The notes under the pieces: generated by a model | The model's database searches: none | What the model was told of the DNA's origin: nothing | Seen by the model: the letters and a program-made list of their open reading frames with translations, nothing else | Translations under genes and position numbers: made by a program | In this document: piece after piece, positions 18,835 through 26,278 of the stretch | Position numbering within the stretch: position 1 is the first letter of the stretch | Layout of the letters: every line of letters starts with the position of its first letter | From: Flammeovirgaceae bacterium UBA7330 | GTDB lineage: Bacteria; Bacteroidota; Bacteroidia; Cytophagales; Cyclobacteriaceae | Direction of reading: 5' to 3' | NCBI GenBank assembly: GCA_002471275.1 | Contig: DKPQ01000014.1 | Span: 461-64,460, forward strand | DNA: 64,000 nt

Positions 18835-19500
18835 TTATATAACAATACAAATGAGAAGGGTATAAAATGAGCTTAGATAGGGGTCAATTTGCTTTTGAAG
18901 ACTTGCCAATGCACGGTAGGTCAACGTACGGACCGAATCAACCTTGATCTTTAATACATCTGCAATTTCTGCGTAACTCATTCCTTCATAAAAATGCAGA
19001 TAAATAGCCTCTCGTTGATTGACGGATAGTTCGTTGAGTTTTTGATTGATCAAAGCGAAATCCTGTTCTTTTAAATTACCTGAGATTGACAATGCGGATT
19101 CTGCCAGAGAGAAACTAAACCCTTCCTCTTCGAACAGGAATTTTTCATTCTTCTTTTTCTCTTTGAGAACTCGTCGCTTCAGCGACGCAAAAAGATAGGC
19201 TTTCACCGATTGAGCACTTGAAAGCCCTGAACGTTTGTCCATTAAATCGCAAAACAGTTCACCGATACAATCTCTAATCAGTTCGTAATTCTTACTAAAC
19301 TGCCTGCCGTAGCTATACAGCATATCCACATATTTGTTGTATATGTAGATAAGGCTTTTGTCATCTCCGTCAATAAACTGTTGCCAAACCAATCGTTCAT
19401 CCTTTTCAGTAAATTGATTAGAAGCATCAATTTTGAATGGGTTTTTGGATGATAAATCAGTTATATACTGTGACTTTTCCAAGATGGGGTGTTCATTCAA
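18835..19500 (-). CDS. RNA polymerase ECF sigma factor
   Basis: 221 residues. Region 2 is at about 30-100 (LVWQQFIDGDDKSLIYIYNKYVDMLYSYG) and region 4 at about 150-205 (INQKLNELSVNQREAIYLHFYEGMSYAEIADVL with the helix-turn-helix VRTLTYRAL). It should direct transcription of the downstream SusCD locus. The start is a TTG at 19500, because an in-frame stop lies shortly upstream and the next in-frame Met would delete half of region 2. The short hydrophobic C-terminus (SSFYTLLICIVI) is unusual but common in Bacteroidota sigma factors of this type. Confidence 0.92.
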   Translation of the reverse strand: MNEHPILEKSQYITDLSSKNPFKIDASNQFTEKDERLVWQQFIDGDDKSLIYIYNKYVDMLYSYGRQFSKNYELIRDCIGELFCDLMDKRSGLSSAQSVKAYLFASLKRRVLKEKKKNEKFLFEEEGFSFSLAESALSISGNLKEQDFALINQKLNELSVNQREAIYLHFYEGMSYAEIADVLKIKVDSVRTLTYRALASLQKQIDPYLSSFYTLLICIVI

Positions 19501-19728
19501 TCTATCGGAAATGTATTAAAAATAAGAGTTAAAGCAATTAGGTTGACCCAAATATGTCATGAAGTAGTTTTAAAATGAGCTCAGTTTGACATTTTAAAAC
19601 CTGAATTTCACAAATCAAAAAAAGGTTCTCTCCTTGATGTAATTTTGATCTAAGGGTCACAAAAAACCAATCGTGAATTTCTATCAATGAAAGATAACCA
19701 ACAGGATAAACCTCTCAAATTACACCCA

Positions 19729-21030
19729 TCATCTACTGACCTGTCTAGCAGATCGAAACCCATAGACTGCTACCACTACAAAACAGATCAGTGGTAAGAT
19801 GAAAGAGAAATTCACTTCTGGAACTCCTAAAATAGACAGGTCATCATATCCTGGTCCGCCAAAATCGAGGATTGCTCCCTGTGCAACGGGCATCACGGCA
19901 CCTCCCACGATGGCCATCACAAGACCTGCTGAGCCCAGCTTGGCATCATCACCCAGACCATCCAGCGCAATGCCATAGATCGTAGGGAACATCAATGACA
20001 TGAAAGCAGAGGCGCCGATCAGGCAGTACAATCCTGGGGTTCCTCCAATAAACATGGTTCCAATCATCATGATGATACCTCCATAAGAGAATATGGTCAT
20101 CAACCTCGGGCCACTTATGTATTTGAGCAGGAACGTACATATCCAGCGAGAAGCTAAAAATAAGGTCGTGGCAATCAGGTTATAGCTCTGGGCTTCGGCC
20201 TTGGTCATCCCGATGCTTTCTCCATATTGTACCACATAGGTCCAACACATGATTTGGGCACCCACGTAAAACATCTGAGCTACCACACCAAACATGTATC
20301 GGGAGTTGGAGAACAACCTTTTGAAAGAGTCACTGACCTTTAACGAATGTACATTATCGCCTTTTGTAGGCATTTTTAATGCTACGAAAACCACCATCAT
20401 CCCCAACACAACAAGTCCCAGCACAACGTATGGATTTCTGATCAGCATTAGGTCGTGCGTCCTGATAATTGCCTTTTCTGCAAAATCCAACGTAGCGAAA
20501 TCCCCGTTTGTAGATTGCAGCGCTACCAGTATAAAATTGATCGCTACAAACTGACCTAATAGTGCGCCGATTGGGTTGAATGCCTGGGCCAGGTTCAGTC
20601 TTCGGGTAGCGGTCTCAGGGTCACCCAGGGCCAGGATAAATGGGTTGGCAGTGGTTTCCAGAAAGGCAAGCCCAAAAGTGAGGACATACAGAGAGATCAA
20701 AAACAACCCAAACATCTCAAAGCTAGCTGCCGGATAAAACATCAGGGCTCCAATGGCATACAATGCAAGCCCCACCAGAATGCCTGCTTTATATGTATAT
20801 CTTTTGATAAACAATGCTGCCGGAATGGCCATGGTGAAGTAACCCCCGTAAAACGCAAATTGCACCAGTGAAGCCTGCACATTAGAAATCTCCATTACGG
20901 TTTTGAAAGTGGCAACCATAGGGTTGGTAATATCATTGGCAAAGCCCCAAAGAGCAAATAGTGTAGTTACCAGAATAAATGGGACCAGGTATTCTTTACT
21001 AACGACCGGTTTGGATTTGTTTTCTGTCAT
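19729..21030 (-). CDS. FucP-type sugar/H+ symporter (MFS)
   Basis: 433 residues with about 12 hydrophobic segments. Motifs typical of the FucP branch of MFS include LFALWGFANDITNPM at the first helix, the block VQFAFYGGYFTMAIPAALFIKRYTYK, and TANPFILALGDPETATRRLNLAQAFNP in the middle. FucP-type carriers take up L-fucose, galactose, glucose or similar monosaccharides; the exact sugar cannot be read from sequence. It is transcribed away from the PmoA-like gene. Just upstream is a TAnnTTTG promoter element with a palindrome beside it, suggesting its own repressor-type control rather than membership of the sigma/FecR locus. Confidence 0.9.
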   Translation of the reverse strand: MTENKSKPVVSKEYLVPFILVTTLFALWGFANDITNPMVATFKTVMEISNVQASLVQFAFYGGYFTMAIPAALFIKRYTYKAGILVGLALYAIGALMFYPAASFEMFGLFLISLYVLTFGLAFLETTANPFILALGDPETATRRLNLAQAFNPIGALLGQFVAINFILVALQSTNGDFATLDFAEKAIIRTHDLMLIRNPYVVLGLVVLGMMVVFVALKMPTKGDNVHSLKVSDSFKRLFSNSRYMFGVVAQMFYVGAQIMCWTYVVQYGESIGMTKAEAQSYNLIATTLFLASRWICTFLLKYISGPRLMTIFSYGGIIMMIGTMFIGGTPGLYCLIGASAFMSLMFPTIYGIALDGLGDDAKLGSAGLVMAIVGGAVMPVAQGAILDFGGPGYDDLSILGVPEVNFSFILPLICFVVVAVYGFRSARQVSR

Positions 21031-21068
21031 GGGTTTTTAGTGTTATTTGGGTTAAAGGGAACGATCAG

Positions 21069-21094
21069 TGTCGAATTCACAATCGACAAATATA
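21069..21094 (-). promoter_or_regulatory. -7 element and adjacent palindrome upstream of the FucP-type gene
   Basis: On the minus strand TATATTTG (21087-21094) fits TAnnTTTG. Immediately downstream lies an inverted repeat TGTCGA-N8-TCGACA (21069-21088) that would cover the transcription start, a good place for a repressor. The factor is unknown. The rest of the divergent gap to 21300 shows no other clear element. Confidence 0.4.
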
Positions 21095-21300
21095 TGCTGT
21101 CCTGTGAAATGAATAGATGGTATGGTTTGTCTTGCAACCAAAATTAAACAGAATTATATGTGAGGTAGGGGATACAAGATCGAAGCAGACAACCGCATAC
21201 GGTTCTATTTTCTGGGTTTTACCAACATCTTATCTAAATTTACGGATTACGCTCAGCTAAAATTGGAAGCTAAATCATTTAAACAGAATACCAAATAGTT

Positions 21301-22350
21301 ATGATGTATCTAAATACTATACTCGTGATGACTCTCGCACTCTTGTTTGCCTGTACTTCTTCAGGCAATCAGGGAACTCAGGGAGAAGAAACACAAAAAC
21401 CTAAAATCGAACTCATCGAAAAGCCCTCTGAAGAAAAGGTAGAGGTATTGATCGAAGGTAAATTATTCACTTCTTATATCTACCCGGAAAACATCAAAAA
21501 GCCAGCCTTGTGGCCTTTGATCAGCCAGGGGGGTAATGAACTTACCCGGCAATTCCCTTTCAAAAAGAAAGAAGGTGAGCGCGTTGACCACCCTCACCAC
21601 GTAGGGCTTTGGCTCAACTACGGAGATGTGAATGGTCTGGACTTCTGGAACAATTCAGACTCTATTGACTCGGAAAAAATGTCTGAATATGGAATGGTGA
21701 AACATGCCAAAGTACTTTCAACTGAAAACGGTGATGAGGCTGTGCTTAAAGTTCAGTCCGACTGGGTCAGCATGGATGGGAAAAAACTACTGAATGATGA
21801 GACCACCTTCACATTTAAAGTGGTGGATGGTGTGCGTATCATAGATCGTAAGACTGTCCTAACGGCAGTTGGTGAAAAAGTGACTTTTACCGATAATAAA
21901 GAAGGGATGCTTGGGGTGCGAATGGCACGTGAGCTGGAGCTACCTCAGGAAGGTAAAATCGAACTTTCGGATGCCAAAGGAAATATCACCGTTGTTGAAA
22001 ATCCGGATAACACAGGTGTGACAGGAAACTACCTGAGCAGCGAAGGTATCACGGGTGGTGATGTATGGGGAACCCGTGCCGACTGGATGAAGCTTTCAGG
22101 ACAGATCAATGGTGAAAGCGTTGCTTTAGTGATCTACGACACCAAAGACAACCCGGGATACCCTACTTACTGGCATGCTCGTGGCTATGGGCTCTTCGCA
22201 GCCAACCCATTGGGTCAAAAGATCTTTAGCGAAGGAAAAGAAGAACTGAACTTTGCCCTCGAAGCTGGTGAATCTGCAACGTTCTATCACAGAATCGGCA
22301 TTTTCTCAGAAGACCCTTCTCCTGAAAAGATAGAGATGTACCAGCCCTAA
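21301..22350 (+). CDS. PmoA-like (DUF6807) lipoprotein
   Basis: 349 residues. A lipobox (LALLFACTSS, Cys about 18) anchors it to a membrane. The body matches the PmoA/DUF6807 family by the block KLFTSYIYPENIKKPALWPLI, the signature VDHPHHVGLWLNYGDVNGLDFWN (around 98-120) and the C-terminal YPTYWHARGYGLFAANPLGQ. Despite the family name these proteins are unrelated to methane oxidation by evidence here; they occur in sugar-utilisation loci and their reaction is not established. Being divergent from a FucP-type permease fits a monosaccharide-processing role. An intrinsic terminator follows. Confidence 0.85.
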   Translation: MMYLNTILVMTLALLFACTSSGNQGTQGEETQKPKIELIEKPSEEKVEVLIEGKLFTSYIYPENIKKPALWPLISQGGNELTRQFPFKKKEGERVDHPHHVGLWLNYGDVNGLDFWNNSDSIDSEKMSEYGMVKHAKVLSTENGDEAVLKVQSDWVSMDGKKLLNDETTFTFKVVDGVRIIDRKTVLTAVGEKVTFTDNKEGMLGVRMARELELPQEGKIELSDAKGNITVVENPDNTGVTGNYLSSEGITGGDVWGTRADWMKLSGQINGESVALVIYDTKDNPGYPTYWHARGYGLFAANPLGQKIFSEGKEELNFALEAGESATFYHRIGIFSEDPSPEKIEMYQP

Positions 22351-22368
22351 GTAACAGAATAAGTTAAT

Positions 22369-22407
22369 AAAAAGGGGTTAGCCGTTTTCGGTTAACCCTT
22401 TTTTTTT
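22369..22407 (+). terminator. Intrinsic terminator after the PmoA-like gene
   Basis: AAAAAGGGGTTAGCCG pairs with CGGTTAACCCTTTTT with one bulged G and one G-U pair, followed by eight or more T residues. Confidence 0.85.
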
Positions 22408-22534
22408 GTTGTGATCTCTGCAGGATTTTGATATAGGAGGGTAGTAGCAAATGGTCTCTTAATCATTGATTAACTTACCCTTTCCTTCCATAGCTATCCC
22501 AAATTGACATATACCTCATAAATTATTAATTTAA

Positions 22535-22633
22535 GCTCCAAAGGAGCGAAAGAGTTACCTCAGGGCGTAGCCCTGAGAAATTTTCGATCAACTTCCAAAG
22601 CCCTAAAAGGGCGAAATCAAATAGCCCGGCTAT
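22535..22633. repeat. REP-like palindromes left of the transposase
   Basis: Four short hairpins lie in a row: GCTCCAAAGGAGC (22535-22547), CTCAGGGC-GTA-GCCCTGAG (22559-22577), GCCCTAAAAGGGC (22600-22612) and ATAGCCCGGCTAT (22621-22633, running into the start codon). Two of them continue with GAAA, giving the unit GCYCYAAARGRGCGAAA. They are the left partners of the inverted copies right of the gene. Confidence 0.7.
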
Positions 22634-23084
22634 GCCACAATCATTGGTTAAGAATTACATTCATATCATTTATTCCACCAAGGGAAGGCAACCCTTGATT
22701 GATAGAGGTATCAGTAAAGAACTATTCGCTTACATTGGTGGCATATGTAAGAATCTAGAATGCAATCCGATAATAGTAGGTGGGTATTTAGATCATGTTC
22801 ACCTCCTTTGTACGCTATCACAGAAAGTAGCTCTCATGAAGCTACTGGAGGAGACAAAATCTCATTCGTCAAAGTGGATTAAGACTAAAGGCAATTCTTA
22901 CACGGACTTTTATTGGCAAAATGGGTATGAAGCGTTCTCTGTCAATCCAGCTGATGTTGAAGTGGTTATCAAATACATTCAAAATCAGGAAGAACATCAT
23001 ACCAGAAAGACTTTCCAGCAAGAGTATCGTTCATTTTTAGATAAGTATAAAGTGGATTACGATGAGAGATATGTTTGGGACTGA
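22632..23084 (+). CDS. REP-associated tyrosine transposase (IS200/Y1 family)
   Basis: 150 residues with the Y1 transposase fold. The first strand is NYIHIIYSTKGRQPLI, the metal-binding HUH motif is DHVHLL (about 54-59), and the catalytic Tyr is probably Y117 in IKYIQNQEEHH. Such enzymes nick and join single-stranded DNA at short hairpins. It is bounded by inverted palindromic repeats of the same kind, the usual RAYT arrangement, so it probably spreads or maintains these repeats rather than acting as a classical insertion sequence. All key residues look intact. Confidence 0.9.
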   Translation: MPQSLVKNYIHIIYSTKGRQPLIDRGISKELFAYIGGICKNLECNPIIVGGYLDHVHLLCTLSQKVALMKLLEETKSHSSKWIKTKGNSYTDFYWQNGYEAFSVNPADVEVVIKYIQNQEEHHTRKTFQQEYRSFLDKYKVDYDERYVWD

Positions 23085-23096
23085 TAATAACTGTGA

Positions 23097-23178
23097 TTTC
23101 GCCCCTTTGGGGCTTATATGAAGTATTTAATAACACAGGGCTTACACCCTATATTGGGATATAACGCCCCTTTGGGGC
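23097..23178. repeat. REP-like palindromes right of the transposase
   Basis: TTTCGCCCCTTTGGGGC at 23097-23113 is the reverse complement of the left-hand unit GCYCCAAAGGRGCGAAA. A second GCCCCTTTGGGGC lies at 23166-23178, and AGGGCTTACACCCT in between (about 23137-23150) forms a third, weaker hairpin. The remaining bases to 23282 hold no gene that I can support. Confidence 0.7.
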
Positions 23179-23282
23179 TTTCAGGTATTACTCTAAAATA
23201 TGTGTGAGATTCTTCCCTTCAGTCTGAATAACATTTAAGTAGTGCTTTGAGATATCCTTTCTTCTTTCCCTGCTCTCCTATC

Positions 23283-24275
23283 CTAATACCTCTCAATCGT
23301 ATCCAGTTCAGGCTTACCGCCTCGGTTTCCACAGCCGGCAGCAATGTATACTGACTGATCAAAGAGAATGGCCTGAGCGCCATGCCTTCCTCTCTCCAGC
23401 ATATCCAGTTGCGTCCATTTGGCCTCTGAAACATCATAGGCCTCTACCTCTGCATGAGCTGTTTCCTGTGCTGCACTCTCGCCTCCGATAACTAACAGAT
23501 TGTCTTCAAGGAAAATGGCGGTCGTGCCAGCTCTCTCTGTTGGGAGGTTCTGATCTTCTGGTAAGGTAGTCCACGAATTGGATGCCAGATCATACACATC
23601 CACCTCTGCAATAGTCAGGTTAAACGTCTCTTTGGTCTTGGCAGAGGAATTTCTTCCGGCTGCACAATAAATCTTGCCATCATACAATGCCGCATGAAAA
23701 TGATCGCGTGCCCTGGGGGCATCTTGCAATGTTGTCCACTCACCGGTTTCAAAATTGTACTGATCCACCCATTGCACATGACCTTCCCAGTGCCCATCGG
23801 TGATTCCGCTTAGTATATAAGCGCTATTGCCACTCACTACGACACCGGCACCACCTCTTTGACGATCGGAAGGGATAGAGTCTCCCATTTCCCATACATC
23901 TTCTGCCGGATTGTATATCACTACCTGAGGAATCGGGTCTTCATGCGGATATTTACCGGTCATACCTCCCATCACATACACACTACCTTTGTAAGCTACT
24001 GCCTGAAAATGATGAACTTCCAACGGTGGCTCGGCCCCTTGCGTCCAGGTATTCGTAGTGGGATCGAAGATATCTACTGGTTTTATGCCTCTACCACCCA
24101 GCAGATAGAATTTACCATCCACCTCTACGAAGCTGCATTCATGCCTGGCATGAGGTGTCCCATTGCCTTCAAGCTGCTCCCAGGTTCTTTGGGATGCCTG
24201 ATCACTTCTTTGCTGACTACACTGTGTGAACAGGGCCAGACATATAACAAAGAAAACTAAGATTGGTAACCGCAT
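23283..24275 (-). CDS. Kelch-repeat lipoprotein
   Basis: 330 residues with a lipobox (CLALFTQC, Cys about 19). Six Kelch-type blades can be read, for example FYLLGGRGIKPVDIFDPTTNTW, VYVMGGMTGKYPHEDPIP, AYILSGITDGHWEGHV, IYCAAGRNSSAK, LLVIGGESAAQETAHAEVEAYD and VYIAAGCGNRGGK. Exported Kelch proteins include sugar mutarotases such as NanM and galactose-oxidase relatives. This one lies at the end of the alginate locus on the same strand, 67 bases after the KDG kinase, and may act on uronate sugars in the periplasm. That is inference. Confidence 0.8.
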   Translation of the reverse strand: MRLPILVFFVICLALFTQCSQQRSDQASQRTWEQLEGNGTPHARHECSFVEVDGKFYLLGGRGIKPVDIFDPTTNTWTQGAEPPLEVHHFQAVAYKGSVYVMGGMTGKYPHEDPIPQVVIYNPAEDVWEMGDSIPSDRQRGGAGVVVSGNSAYILSGITDGHWEGHVQWVDQYNFETGEWTTLQDAPRARDHFHAALYDGKIYCAAGRNSSAKTKETFNLTIAEVDVYDLASNSWTTLPEDQNLPTERAGTTAIFLEDNLLVIGGESAAQETAHAEVEAYDVSEAKWTQLDMLERGRHGAQAILFDQSVYIAAGCGNRGGKPELDTIERY

Positions 24276-24342
24276 ATTTATAGCTCTTTATTGCTGATCG
24301 GATAAATATCGGCATTTCCTTCGAACTCAGGTAAATAAGATT

Positions 24343-25365
24343 CTACCTGATTATTTTCCCAGAGGTATTTCCCTGCATTAGGAATTCCACATCTTCAGCA
24401 GATACCATGTTCACATCGCCTTCGACCGTATGTTTCAACGCACATGCTGCAGTAGCAAAATCGAGCGCTTCCTGGTCTGTCTTATAATGCAGAAGACCAT
24501 AAATCACCCCGGCTGCATAAGCATCCCCGGTTCCGATCCTGTCTATGATATGTGTAATGTCCAGCTTCGGGGATTTGCGGAACGTATTATTCCCCCACAT
24601 TTCTCCCTGGATGGTATTGTGTGATGCACTAATCATCTTGCGTTCCTTGTCAAATACTTTCTTTACCCTGGGACAAATTTGGATAAGGGCCTGGGCTGCC
24701 ATACTGAATTTCTCTTTCTTTGAGCCGGAGACCTCAATATCATATATTTCCTTGATGTCGTTATATCCGCCAATGATAATATCTGTACCGGAAATCAGGT
24801 CCGGCATCATCTCGGATGGCTTTGTACCATAATTCCAAAGATTCTTTCTTGAATTGATATCTGCCGAAACAGTCAGGCCTTTAGCATTGGCCACTTCTAT
24901 GGCCTTTTTACAGGCTTCTGCAGCTCCTTTAGATATTCCGGGGGTGATACCCGTCCAGTGAAACCAATCGGCTCCATCCAAAATGGTTTCCCAGTCAAAC
25001 ATGGAGGCATCAATTTCAGAAAAGGCAGAACCATCGCGTTCATAAACCACTCTGCTGGGTCTGTGTACCGCTCCTTTCTCCACAAAATATTTCCCCAACA
25101 TATCTCCCCCGTACTGAACTGCCGATGTATCCAGCCAATGTCTTCTTAAAAATTGGGTAGCAGCCCTGCCAATATAGTTATCCGGAAATCTGGTAACATG
25201 GGCGGCTCGCATACCAAAGTATGCTAATGAGATAGCTACGTTGGCCTCACCGCCACCATATTCCAAAACCAGGCTATTGGCCTGTGAAAATTTAGCGAAA
25301 CCGGGAGGGGAGAGCCGCATCATCACCTCTCCAAATGTTACAACTTTCTTATTCTGATTCGTCAT
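24343..25365 (-). CDS. kdgK: 2-keto-3-deoxygluconate kinase (PfkB family)
   Basis: About 340 residues. It phosphorylates KDG, made from alginate-derived DEH, to KDPG using ATP in the cytosol. PfkB features are the N-terminal VVTFGEVMMRLSPPG and GGGEANVAISLAYFG, and the C-terminal signature DRIGTGDAYAAGVIYG with the catalytic Asp. Placement among alginate lyases and DEH reductases makes KDG the natural substrate. An upstream GTG at 25392 would overlap the cupin gene more; the ATG at 25365 (MTNQNKKVV) is preferred and still overlaps the cupin gene's end by 17 bases, so translation is probably coupled. The next pathway enzyme, KDPG aldolase, is not in this window. Confidence 0.9.
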   Translation of the reverse strand: MTNQNKKVVTFGEVMMRLSPPGFAKFSQANSLVLEYGGGEANVAISLAYFGMRAAHVTRFPDNYIGRAATQFLRRHWLDTSAVQYGGDMLGKYFVEKGAVHRPSRVVYERDGSAFSEIDASMFDWETILDGADWFHWTGITPGISKGAAEACKKAIEVANAKGLTVSADINSRKNLWNYGTKPSEMMPDLISGTDIIIGGYNDIKEIYDIEVSGSKKEKFSMAAQALIQICPRVKKVFDKERKMISASHNTIQGEMWGNNTFRKSPKLDITHIIDRIGTGDAYAAGVIYGLLHYKTDQEALDFATAACALKHTVEGDVNMVSAEDVEFLMQGNTSGKIIR

Positions 25366-26266
25366 CTTGCTTATAGTTGTCATCGTTATCACTTGCTGGC
25401 TTGTGTGTCTTCAGCCATTCCTGTCCCTCTTTAGTGATGAAAAAGTCCATCCACATGTAGTACATCTTTTTATTTTCTCCCACTGTCACCCAGTGGCTGG
25501 ATCCAATGGGAATGTGCAGCAATGAATACTGTCCCAGATTGGTAGATGCGCTGTCGGCATAGACAGTAATGTCATTGTTGGTCAATCCCAAAAAGAGCTG
25601 ATCCAGCATCGGGTGGCTATGTGCACCCACAGCATCCGGCCCCGGAGCTTCTACAGTCCCAAGCGATACCCGCGGGACGATGTCGGCAGGGAGCACGGTT
25701 CGGCTCACGGTATTGGGGCTCTTTATTTTTTCCGTGTAAGGTTCACAATCTTCAAACCGGGTGAAATAGAGATCGTATTTATTTTCTTCCGGGAAATGCT
25801 TCATATCCTCGATGTCCTGCGATGATAGCTTTTTTGTAAACTGAAGAAAGTGAAGTTGCTCTCCTTCAGGAACTTTGATCTTCATCTGGTTGATGTTGTT
25901 CATGGGAATGGCAATGGATTCCGGCACCAGCTGATAGGCGGAATCCGCATGGAGGGTACCATTCCCGCTAACAAATAAAAACATGGTTACATTGCCCGCT
26001 GTCAGTTCAATGGTTTGCTCAGTAGGTCCGGCATAGGCCAGATGCTCAATCTTTGTATCCGCAATTTCACCGGGCAATAGTTCCTCCGAGAAGACTTGTT
26101 TACCAGAGGGTACTTCCATCTTTAGGTCCTGCACAACAATCTCTGGTGAATTTGCCCCTGAGGAGCATGACATGGCCATGATCCCCATAACCATGTATAG
26201 TCCAATAGTTATCCAGTACAAATACTTCAACATGTCCATAAATTTGGTATTTTGTTTCTTGTTCAT
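25349..26266 (-). CDS. Double-cupin lipoprotein of the alginate locus
   Basis: 305 residues. A transmembrane-like start ends in a lipobox (IMAMSC, Cys about 34). Two cupin-like halves follow: the first around 75-140 (ELTAGNVTMFLFVSGNGTLHAD) and the second around 205-270 with probable metal ligands in VGAHSHPMLDQLFLGL and the late His in HIPIGSSHWVTV. The first half lacks a clear His pair, so only the second may bind metal. KdgF, a single cupin, opens unsaturated uronates in the cytosol; this membrane-anchored protein could do something similar in the periplasm, or bind a uronate. It sits directly upstream of kdgK. Function unproven. Confidence 0.75.
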   Translation of the reverse strand: MNKKQNTKFMDMLKYLYWITIGLYMVMGIMAMSCSSGANSPEIVVQDLKMEVPSGKQVFSEELLPGEIADTKIEHLAYAGPTEQTIELTAGNVTMFLFVSGNGTLHADSAYQLVPESIAIPMNNINQMKIKVPEGEQLHFLQFTKKLSSQDIEDMKHFPEENKYDLYFTRFEDCEPYTEKIKSPNTVSRTVLPADIVPRVSLGTVEAPGPDAVGAHSHPMLDQLFLGLTNNDITVYADSASTNLGQYSLLHIPIGSSHWVTVGENKKMYYMWMDFFITKEGQEWLKTHKPASDNDDNYKQDDESE

Positions 26267-26278
26267 AATGCTTTATGA

